Shown here in pieces: positions 1-5,795 of a DNA stretch of 8,029 nt. This DNA is from JBEVEP01 sp040512755 (GTDB lineage: Bacteria > Pseudomonadota > Alphaproteobacteria > Rhizobiales > Rhizobiaceae). A program made the translations under genes and the position numbers. Location of the stretch: positions 1 to 8,029 of the forward strand of contig JBEVEP010000017.1 of assembly GCA_040512755.1 (NCBI GenBank). The letters are read 5' to 3'. Every line of letters begins with the position of its first letter. The stretch's first letter is position 1. The notes under the pieces were generated by a model. That model was not told the DNA's origin and made no database searches. It worked only from the letters and a program-made list of their open reading frames with translations.

Positions 1-154
1 TGAGCGTCGTCTTGCCGGCGCCGTTCTCGCCAAGCAGCGCGACGACCTCGCCCCGCTTCAGCTCGAAGGAAATGCCATCATTGGCGACAAGCGCGCCGAA
101 ACGCTTGGTGATGCCGGTGAGGCGAAGAACGGGGGGTGAAGCGTCAGAATTCAT
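1..154 (-). CDS. ABC transporter ATP-binding protein, N-terminal fragment
   Basis: This is the first 51 codons of an ABC ATPase whose remainder lies beyond the left edge of the window. The translation begins MNSDASPPVLRLTGITKRFG and reaches a complete Walker A motif, GENGAGKT, near residues 41-48, followed by TL. The 'ITKRFG ... AND' opening and the GENGAGKT loop are typical of the sugar and nucleoside (CUT2/BMP-associated) class of importers, which usually carry two ATPase domains; the second domain cannot be seen here. The gene lies downstream of, and on the same strand as, puuD-guaD-UPF0303, so a role in purine or nucleoside uptake is plausible but inferred. The ATG at 154 has only a poor G-rich Shine-Dalgarno upstream. 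No stop was seen just upstream in frame, so the start could be slightly different. The family is well supported; the substrate is not. Confidence 0.88.
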   Translation of the reverse strand, partial: MNSDASPPVLRLTGITKRFGALVANDGISFELKRGEVVALLGENGAGKTTL

Positions 155-224
155 GCGACGGCCCCCGGCAACGATGATCCCTGGTGCGAGGCCTCAGGAA
201 TGGCTGCCAAAGCCGACGCTGCCG

Positions 225-268
225 ATCTCCCCCCTTGCGGGGGAGATGTCCGGCAGGACAGAGGGGGG
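225..268. repeat. Short rhizobial-type palindromic repeat in the spacer
   Basis: Within the 176-bp spacer between the UPF0303 gene and the ABC ATPase gene lies a perfect 9-bp inverted repeat: ATCTCCCCC at 225-233 and GGGGGAGAT at 239-247, with a 5-nt loop. It is followed by GTCCGGCAGGACAGAGGGGG, ending around 268. From memory, this arrangement recurs as an intergenic repeat in Rhizobium and Mesorhizobium-like genomes. Neither arm is followed by a T-run, so it does not look like an intrinsic terminator. It could still form an RNA hairpin between two genes on the same transcript. The rest of the spacer (155-224 and 269-330) holds nothing else I can recognise. Confidence 0.65.
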
Positions 269-330
269 CAACGTAGGGCATCGACATTCCAGTTATTCCG
301 CGGCCTCTTCATCGAACGAGTGTCTTGATG

Positions 331-831
331 TCACTCCGAAGGCGGCAGCGCCAGCGTCTGCCTGCTCAGTCCCAGGTGTTCGCACAGTGCCGCGACAATC
401 ACCTCATGATCCTGCCGCTGCGGCAAACCCGAGACAGCAATGACGCCGACTGCCCCGACGCCTTTGACCTTCACCGGGAAGCCGCCGCCGGCAAGCACGT
501 AGTCTTCCGCGCTTAGGCCGTGCCCAGGCGGGAAGGTCTTGTCCTCGCGCGCCTGCTCCAGCACCATCCGGTAGGTGCTTTTGTGGAACATCTTCACAAC
601 ATTGCGCTTGCGCCGCGCCCAGTTGGTGTTCGACGACGTCGAACCCGGCAATGCGGCATAGAAGAGCGGCCGGTCCCAGAGCTGGATGTCCACGACTATG
701 GGAAGCTGGTCCTTCAGGGCACGCTCGCGGATGGCGGACCCGATCGCAAAGGCCGTCGCTTCGTCAAAGCTTTCGAAGACCAGGGCGGCTTCCTGTTCGG
801 CAATCTTGGCAATATCGTCCGATGTGCTCAT
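331..831 (-). CDS. UPF0303 family haem-degrading-domain protein
   Basis: A 166-residue soluble protein, the usual length for the UPF0303 family, which belongs to the haem-degrading (DUF336/HbpS-like) fold group. Recognisable family features are the LPIVVDIQ strand (43-50), PLFYAALPGST (55-65), the basic WARRKRNVV segment (71-79) followed by HKSTY, and the glycine-rich LAGGGFPVKVKG..VGVIAVSGLP stretch (113-137). The C-terminal DHEVIVAALCEHL helix is also typical. There is no signal peptide or membrane segment, so it should be cytoplasmic. The start at 831 is backed by a strong Shine-Dalgarno (GGAGGGG, 841-835), five bases from ATG when measured from GGAGG. It lies 83 bp after guaD on the same strand, probably in the puuD-guaD transcript. 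Its biochemical role is unknown. Haem binding or degradation is only a fold-based possibility, made interesting by the adjacent haem enzyme PuuD. Confidence 0.9.
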   Translation of the reverse strand: MSTSDDIAKIAEQEAALVFESFDEATAFAIGSAIRERALKDQLPIVVDIQLWDRPLFYAALPGSTSSNTNWARRKRNVVKMFHKSTYRMVLEQAREDKTFPPGHGLSAEDYVLAGGGFPVKVKGVGAVGVIAVSGLPQRQDHEVIVAALCEHLGLSRQTLALPPSE

Positions 832-834
832 TTG

Positions 835-841
835 CCCCTCC
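835..841 (-). promoter_or_regulatory. Ribosome binding site of the UPF0303 gene
   Basis: GGAGGGG on the minus strand, with GGAGG five bases before the ATG at 831. It supports the chosen start and means this gene is translated independently of guaD. Confidence 0.75.
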
Positions 842-914
842 GCTGGCGACGGCGTTGCTTATGCACAAAAACCAGCCGGCTGCCAGTTGTTATGAAAATC
901 CGCTGGCGGAGTTC

Positions 915-2240
915 TCAAGCCGCAGCCTCCAGGGTCAGCGCGCTCTTTGCCGGCCTCCCCGCGACATAGACCTCGCGAACGGCGCGATCGTCGCCGAGCG
1001 TTTGCAGCAGGAAAAGTTCCTCGGCCAGAGTTTCCACGGTTTCCATGCGCAGACGCATCCCTGGCGTCGCCCTGGCATCGAGCACGACAATATCGGCGTC
1101 CGTGCCCACCTCAAGCGTGCCGACACTGCCTGAGATCGACAGAGCCTCCGCGTTGCCCCGCGTGATCTGCCAGAATGCGGCGAAGGGGTTCAGCTTCTCG
1201 CCGTTCAATGCGATTACCTTGTAACCCTCGTCCATCGTCCGCAGCATCGAATAGTTGGTGCCGCCGCCGACATCCGTGGCCGCCGCGATGCGAATGGGTT
1301 TCTCGCGCTTCCGATAACGCTGGTAGTCGAACAGGCCTGAACCGAGGAACAGGTTCGATGTCGGACAAAAAACCGCAACCGAGCGGCTGGCCGAAAGCGC
1401 ATCCGCCTCACGCTCGGACAGATGGATGCAATGTCCGATCAGGGCCTTGGGTCCCAGCAATCCGTAGTGTTCGTAGACATCGGTGTAGTCGCGAGACCAG
1501 GGATAGAGCTCCTGCGTGAAGGCAATCTCGGCGTGGTTCTCCGACAGATGGGTCTGCATGTGCAGTTCGGGATGTTCGCGCATCAGCGCTCCCGCCATTT
1601 CCATCTGCTCAGGCGTCGATGTGATGGCGAAGCGCGGCGTCACGGCATAGAGCTGCCGCCCCTTCCCATGCCATTCCCCGATCAGCGCCTTGGTATCGTC
1701 ATAGCCTGACTGCGGCGTGTCCCTGAGACCATCGGGCGCGTTCCGGTCCATCATCACCTTGCCGGCGATGGTCAGCATGTTGCGCTCATGCGCCTCCGCG
1801 AAGAAGGCCTCCGCCGACTCCTTGTGAACCGAGCAGTATGCGGCAACCGTCGTCGTGCCGTGGCGTACAAGCTCATCGAGGAACAGCCGGGCGATGCGCC
1901 GGCCGTGCTGCGTGTCGTTGAACTTCGTTTCTTCCGGGAAGGTGTATTTGTTCAGCCAATCGAGCAGTTCGGCGCCATAGGAGGCAATGATCTGCATCTG
2001 CGGGAAATGCGCGTGCCCATCGATGAAGCCGGGCAAGAGCAGATAGGGACGGTGGTCGATCGTTGTGACGCCCTCACCCGCCCGTTCCTTGACGTGAGCG
2101 TAGGGACCAGCCGCGACGATCTTGCCGTCGCGGATAAGCAGCGCTCCATCCTCCTCATATCGATAGGCGGCGGTGTCGTCCGTGCTGTCGGGCCAGCGAA
2201 GAAAAGTAAGGGTCCGGCCTCTGAGGAGCGTTTCTTTCAT
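915..2240 (-). CDS. guaD: Guanine deaminase
   Basis: A 441-residue cytosolic amidohydrolase that hydrolyses guanine to xanthine and ammonia. The metal-site motifs of guanine deaminases are all present: PGFIDGHAH (70-78, with the HxH pair), THLSEN (230-235), LIGHCIHLSE (268-276) and the ATDVGGGTN aspartate motif (321-329). The family's NKYTFPEE segment (98-105) is also there. Near the C-terminus, the typical VGTDADIVVLD strand (378-388) closes the small beta domain. Length is normal. I place the start at the ATG at 2240, giving MKETLLRGR. A longer reading from 2276 would add 12 residues that overlap the end of puuD. GGAAG at 2252-2248 is well spaced for the 2240 start. The ATG is only four bases after the puuD stop, so the two genes are almost certainly co-transcribed and translationally coupled. 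Its product xanthine feeds the Xdh enzyme encoded at the right of the window. Confidence 0.95.
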   Translation of the reverse strand: MKETLLRGRTLTFLRWPDSTDDTAAYRYEEDGALLIRDGKIVAAGPYAHVKERAGEGVTTIDHRPYLLLPGFIDGHAHFPQMQIIASYGAELLDWLNKYTFPEETKFNDTQHGRRIARLFLDELVRHGTTTVAAYCSVHKESAEAFFAEAHERNMLTIAGKVMMDRNAPDGLRDTPQSGYDDTKALIGEWHGKGRQLYAVTPRFAITSTPEQMEMAGALMREHPELHMQTHLSENHAEIAFTQELYPWSRDYTDVYEHYGLLGPKALIGHCIHLSEREADALSASRSVAVFCPTSNLFLGSGLFDYQRYRKREKPIRIAAATDVGGGTNYSMLRTMDEGYKVIALNGEKLNPFAAFWQITRGNAEALSISGSVGTLEVGTDADIVVLDARATPGMRLRMETVETLAEELFLLQTLGDDRAVREVYVAGRPAKSALTLEAAA

Positions 2241-2244
2241 GAGC

Positions 2245-3462
2245 CTACTTCCGCCCTTCCTCGAACCAGGTGGCAATCAGCGCCCGCTCCTGCGGCGTGA
2301 TAGCGGTAACGTTGCCAGGAGGCATGGCATGGCTTCGCCCCGCCTGAAGATAGATCTCGCGCGCATGTTCGGCGATAGACGCATCGGTTTCGAGTATCAC
2401 GCCTTTCGGCGCTTGATGGATGCCCTCATAGGAGGGCTCGGCTGCATGGCACATGGCGCAGCGGCCGAGCACAGTGTCGCGCACGGCCGGAAAATGTGAC
2501 GAAGCCACGAAGGCTTCGCTTGCCGCTGACGCTGCCGGTTCACCCGTCAGCACCTTCGGCACGGTCGAAAGCCACATGATGATGATGAAGAGGATGGCGG
2601 CCGCCAGCCATGTCCAGGTCGGGTTGCCCTTGCGGGCGTGCATCGTGTTGAAATAGTGCCGGATCAGCACACCGATAATGAACACCAGGGATGCGATCAC
2701 CCAATTGTACTGCGTGCCGAACGCCAGCGGATAGTGGTTCGACAGCATCAGGAAAAGCACCGGCAGGGTGAGGTAGTTGTTGTGCAACGAGCGCTGCTTG
2801 GCCTGTTTGCCGAGTGCGGGATCGGGCTGCTTGCCAGCGATCAGATCAGCCACAACCTTTTTCTGGTTGGGAATGATGACCAGGAAGACGTTGGCCGACA
2901 TGATCGTCGCGGTGAATGCGCCAAGATGCAGAAACGCCGCGCGTCCCGTGAAAAGCTGCGTATAGCCCCAGGCCATGAAGACCAGAGCTGCATAGAGAAC
3001 CAGCATCAGCAACGTGTCGCTCTTGCCGAGCCGCGATTTGCAGGTGAAGTCGTAGATCAGCCAGCCGACGCTTAGTGAGGCGAGTGAGATCAGAATAGCA
3101 ACAGTGGGCGACACGTCGAGCACGCTGCGATCGATCAGGTAGAGATCAGCGCCCGCGTAGTAGACGACGCAGAGCAGCGCGAAGCCGGTCAGCCAGGTGG
3201 CGTAGGATTCCCATTTGAACCAGGTCAGGTGCTCCGGCATCTGGGCCGGCGCCACCAGATACTTCTGGATGTGATAGAAGCCGCCGCCATGGACCTGCCA
3301 TTCCTCGCCGAAGGCACCTTCAGGCAGGCCCGGCCGCTGGCGAAGCCCGAGATCGAGCGCCACGAAATAGAATGAAGAGCCAATCCAGGCGATGCCGGTC
3401 ACGACGTGTAACCAGCGTACGCCGAAGCTCAGCCAGTCCCAGAAGATCGCAAAATCGTTCAT
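2245..3462 (-). CDS. puuD: Membrane-bound urate hydroxylase with C-terminal cytochrome c domain
   Basis: A 405-residue inner-membrane protein of the PuuD (Urate_ox_N plus cytochrome c) family, which oxidises urate to 5-hydroxyisourate and transfers electrons to its own c-type haem, unlike oxygen-using soluble uricase. About eight hydrophobic segments are visible, roughly at 12-36, 87-104, 119-137, 150-168, 177-197, 231-247, 253-272 and 284-303. The C-terminal domain (about 320-405) carries the haem-attachment motif CAMCH (335-339). Met380, in HAMPPGN, is the likely axial ligand, and the TPQERALIATWFEEG helix is typical of cytochrome c. The start is set at ATG 3462 (MNDFAIFWDW), which has GAGGTGG upstream. 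An extension to 3543 would add 27 basic, non-family residues. The gene heads the puuD-guaD unit and diverges from a LysR gene. Cytochrome c maturation would have to be supplied elsewhere. Confidence 0.95.
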   Translation of the reverse strand: MNDFAIFWDWLSFGVRWLHVVTGIAWIGSSFYFVALDLGLRQRPGLPEGAFGEEWQVHGGGFYHIQKYLVAPAQMPEHLTWFKWESYATWLTGFALLCVVYYAGADLYLIDRSVLDVSPTVAILISLASLSVGWLIYDFTCKSRLGKSDTLLMLVLYAALVFMAWGYTQLFTGRAAFLHLGAFTATIMSANVFLVIIPNQKKVVADLIAGKQPDPALGKQAKQRSLHNNYLTLPVLFLMLSNHYPLAFGTQYNWVIASLVFIIGVLIRHYFNTMHARKGNPTWTWLAAAILFIIIMWLSTVPKVLTGEPAASAASEAFVASSHFPAVRDTVLGRCAMCHAAEPSYEGIHQAPKGVILETDASIAEHAREIYLQAGRSHAMPPGNVTAITPQERALIATWFEEGRK

Positions 3463-3590
3463 CGTTCCACCTCGCCCCTCAGACACCGATTGTTGCGGTT
3501 TGTAGCGCCGACGGAAAGAGCAGACATGCACGATGACTTTCAAAAAAAAATGGAAAATACTGCCATACCTACTGCTTTGATTGAGGTTGT
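3463..3590. promoter_or_regulatory. Divergent control region between puuD and the LysR gene
   Basis: This 128-bp gap holds the 5' ends of two divergent genes, the classic arrangement for a LysR regulator and its target. It is more AT-rich than its surroundings between about 3535 and 3590. Seen directly: a run of nine A at 3542-3550; a short dyad TTTC-N11-GAAA at 3538-3541 and 3553-3556 around that run; and TACTGC repeated at 3558-3563 and 3570-3575, one helical turn plus about two bases apart. On the minus strand, TTGAAA (3543-3538) could be a -35 box for puuD, but no good -10 follows at the right distance. GAGG just before ATG 3591 serves the LysR gene. Operator function is inferred from arrangement; no base is proven to be a binding site. 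Confidence 0.55.
3467..3473 (-). promoter_or_regulatory. Ribosome binding site deciding the puuD start
   Basis: GAGGTGG on the minus strand, with GAGG seven bases before the ATG at 3462. It favours this start over the upstream in-frame ATG at 3543. Confidence 0.75.
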
Positions 3591-4511
3591 ATGTCCTATC
3601 TCGACAATATCGCTGTTTTCGTTCGGGTCGTTGAACTCGGCAACCTGTCGGCAGCAGGCCGGGACATGCGCATCTCGCCGGCTGTCGCCTCCAACCGGAT
3701 CAAGGAGTTGGAGAAGCATTTGGGCGTGCGCCTTTTCAACCGCACGACCAGGCAGCTGATGCCGACCGAGCACGGAACCGTTTTCTACACCGGGGCGAAG
3801 CACGTCCTTGACGCAATCGTTGAGGCAGAGGCGGCGGTCAGCGCCTTATCCGGCCAGCCGCGCGGGACTATCCGCGTCACTGCTCCCCTCGGACTGGGCC
3901 GGCGGCTGATTGCCTCCGGGATACCCGACTTTCACGACAAATATCCCGACATCGAGGTGCGACTGCGGCTGTCCGATCATAACGTCGACATCATGAAAGA
4001 AGGCATCGATGTCGCCTTTCGTCTCGGACTTCTCGAGGATTCCAGCCTGCGCATGCGCGGCATCATGGAGTGCGAGCGCGTTCTGGTCGCAGGTCCTACC
4101 TATCTCCAGTCGCGCGGCGAACCTGCCGAGCCGGGTGAGCTCGTCTCTCACAAGCACGACTGCCTCATGCTTCGCTTTCCGGGCCTGAAAGAGTATTTCT
4201 GGACACTCAGAACGGCGACCGGGCCGGCGAAATTCGAGGTGCATGGCCCTTTCGATTCGGACGACGGCGACGTGCTGACCGGCTGGGCGCTCGCTGGGCG
4301 CGGCATCGTGAACAAGCCGCGCTTCGAGGTCGAACCCTATATCCGCGACGGCCGGCTAAAAGTGATATTGGCCAGCACGCCGCCAACCCCCGTCCAATTC
4401 GCGGCGGTCTACCCCCACAAGAAATTCCAGGACCCGAAGGTGCGCCTGCTGCTGGACTTCATGGCTGATCGCTGCCAGCGCCTCATCCGCGACCTTCTGG
4501 CGGGGAAGTGA
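3591..4511 (+). CDS. LysR-family transcriptional regulator
   Basis: A 306-residue regulator of standard LysR length. The N-terminal winged helix-turn-helix (about 1-62) is clear, with FVRVVELGNLSAAGRDM, SPAVASNRIKELEKHLGVRL and FNRTTRQLMPTEHG. A linker helix follows (about 65-88). The effector-binding domain begins at GTIRVTAPLGLG (92-103) and contains the usual YPDIEVRLRLSD and GIDVAFRLG strands, placing it in the CrgA/AaeR-like subgroup that includes many uncharacterised regulators. It is transcribed away from puuD across a 128-bp gap. By the usual behaviour of the family it may control puuD-guaD and itself in response to a purine intermediate, with urate or xanthine as reasonable guesses. 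The ligand cannot be read from the sequence. The start at 3591 has GAGG four to five bases upstream and gives the full-length DNA-binding domain. Confidence 0.93.
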   Translation: MSYLDNIAVFVRVVELGNLSAAGRDMRISPAVASNRIKELEKHLGVRLFNRTTRQLMPTEHGTVFYTGAKHVLDAIVEAEAAVSALSGQPRGTIRVTAPLGLGRRLIASGIPDFHDKYPDIEVRLRLSDHNVDIMKEGIDVAFRLGLLEDSSLRMRGIMECERVLVAGPTYLQSRGEPAEPGELVSHKHDCLMLRFPGLKEYFWTLRTATGPAKFEVHGPFDSDDGDVLTGWALAGRGIVNKPRFEVEPYIRDGRLKVILASTPPTPVQFAAVYPHKKFQDPKVRLLLDFMADRCQRLIRDLLAGK

Positions 4512-4543
4512 CCCGCGTCCGCCGCCGCATTCGCAGGATTCGC

Positions 4544-5716
4544 TCAGCTCATAATTCTCCTCATGAAACCGTCGAATAGCGGGACGCTGAATGCGGTGTC
4601 GCCATGCGACGGGCTGAAAATCATGCCCTTGGATATAAGCGCATTGCGTATGGGAGCCACCGCAGTCACTCTGCGGCCAAGTTTCTCAGCGATGTCGCCG
4701 GAACGGTGGGGGCCCGGCCCAAGCAGTGCCATGGCAAACATATATTGTTTCTCCGCAAGCGTGAGCCGGTCAAATCGAACGCGAAAGAAGCTGGCGTCCA
4801 GCTCTGCCAACGCCTGGCTCGTCGCACGGGTGGCATCCGACCTTTCGATTGGGGAACTATCCGCGACGTCCCAACTGTGTTTCCCCCATTCCTGGAGGAA
4901 ATAAGGGTAGCCTTGAGTCTGCTGGAGAATCTCTGCAATCGCGTCCTCTTTGTAGGCTACGCCCTCTTTTTCCGCTGGAACACAAAGTGCCACCTTGGCT
5001 GACCCGTCGTCCAGCCGATCGATCGGCACAAACTCAAAGAGACGTTCGGCGTATGACTTTGCTCGACCCATCTGCCCCAGAAGCTGCGGCAGTCCGGCAG
5101 CGATCATCGTCACTGGCAATTGATCCTGATTGACGTGATGTATGGCAGAAATGAGCGCGCCGAGTTGCTCCTCCGGCACATACTGCAACTCGTCAATGAA
5201 CAGCACCACCGCCGTGTTGCTGTCGCGTGCGGCCTCACCCACCGTTGTCAGTAGATCGGAAAGATCATTCTCCAGGTCACCACTGTCAGCCAGACCCGGC
5301 TCCGGATCGAAATCCACACCAACTTCGATATCGGAGTATTTGAATTTCAACGCCTTCGCGAACCCCGCCACCGCTTGCAGCGCACGTTTGAGGCGAGCCC
5401 TTGCTGCCTCGCCGCGACTGAGCCGAAGCAAGGTCGCGCGCAAGGACGGCAGCAACAATGCCGGGAGCGACCTTTCCTCCGGCGCCTCCATTCTGACGGT
5501 CGCAATGCCTCGGCTTTCCGCGTCGCTTCGTATGCGATTGAGCAGAACGGTTTTTCCGACCCCGCGCAATCCATAAAGAATGAAGCTCCGCGCGGCGCGG
5601 CCATTGCGGATGCGGTCAAGAGCTATGGCGGCACGCTCGATGAGTTCATCTCGCCCCGCAAGTTCGGGTGGGGGACTCCCCGCACCGGGGGCATAGGGAT
5701 TCCTTCGAGGATCCAT
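4544..5716 (-). CDS. Orphan AAA (AAA_16/ORC-like) ATPase with C-terminal winged helix
   Basis: A 390-residue ATPase. Residues 15-36 carry PPPELAGRDELIERAA, the entry motif of AAA_16/ATPase_2 proteins. Walker A is GLRGVGKT (49-56), Walker B VVLFIDELQ (170-178), and a sensor-1-like strand TMIAAGLPQLL lies at 203-213. The QTQGYPYFLQEWGKHSWD segment (266-283) is characteristic of this group. The last 80 residues (about 310-388), including GDIAEKLGRRVTAVAPIRNAL, look like a winged-helix DNA-binding domain, as in ORC/Cdc6-type and STAND-like ATPases. There is no signal peptide or membrane span. Proteins of this kind occur as single genes in many bacteria with no established function. It has no evident link to purine degradation, sits between xdhC and the LysR gene, and converges on the latter with 32 bp between stops. 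It has its own AT-rich leader and a weak Shine-Dalgarno, and may be an acquired gene. Confidence 0.9.
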   Translation of the reverse strand: MDPRRNPYAPGAGSPPPELAGRDELIERAAIALDRIRNGRAARSFILYGLRGVGKTVLLNRIRSDAESRGIATVRMEAPEERSLPALLLPSLRATLLRLSRGEAARARLKRALQAVAGFAKALKFKYSDIEVGVDFDPEPGLADSGDLENDLSDLLTTVGEAARDSNTAVVLFIDELQYVPEEQLGALISAIHHVNQDQLPVTMIAAGLPQLLGQMGRAKSYAERLFEFVPIDRLDDGSAKVALCVPAEKEGVAYKEDAIAEILQQTQGYPYFLQEWGKHSWDVADSSPIERSDATRATSQALAELDASFFRVRFDRLTLAEKQYMFAMALLGPGPHRSGDIAEKLGRRVTAVAPIRNALISKGMIFSPSHGDTAFSVPLFDGFMRRIMS

Positions 5717-5750
5717 CTATAGGAAACTTACCCTAGTTTATGTTTTTTCC

Positions 5751-5778
5751 ATAATACAGGATAAGATCACTATAACAA
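5751..5778 (-). promoter_or_regulatory. Candidate sigma-70-type promoter for the AAA ATPase gene
   Basis: On the minus strand, TTGTTA (5778-5773) is separated by 16 bases from TATTAT (5756-5751), a fair match to the -35/-10 consensus. It lies about 35 bases upstream of the ATG at 5716, in an unusually AT-rich stretch between xdhC and the ATPase gene. A small inverted repeat, AAACT (5724-5728) and AGTTT (5735-5739), lies between the -10 box and the start codon and could be an operator. The spacing fits, but promoter activity is inferred. Confidence 0.5.
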
Positions 5779-5795
5779 GGCCGCTGCCGCAAAAC

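Noticed and set aside
225..247. Intrinsic terminator
   Set aside because: The hairpin is perfect, but neither strand has a T-run after it.
520..1133. Plus-strand open frames opposite UPF0303 and guaD
   Set aside because: They are antisense to clear genes, are rich in Arg/Pro/Ala as expected of GC-rich shadow frames, and resemble no family I know.
2241..2276. Upstream extension of guaD by 12 residues into puuD
   Set aside because: The ATG at 2240 has a suitably spaced GGAAG and gives the normal family start; the extension overlaps puuD coding sequence.
3463..3543. Upstream extension of puuD by 27 residues to an ATG at 3543
   Set aside because: The added residues are basic and unlike the family, the region is the regulatory gap, and ATG 3462 has a good ribosome site.
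3846..4244. 132-codon minus-strand frame opposite the LysR gene
   Set aside because: It mirrors a complete, motif-bearing LysR gene and shows no domain of its own.
4512..4543. Bidirectional terminator between the convergent LysR and ATPase genes
   Set aside because: The 32-bp gap has no clear inverted repeat or T-run.
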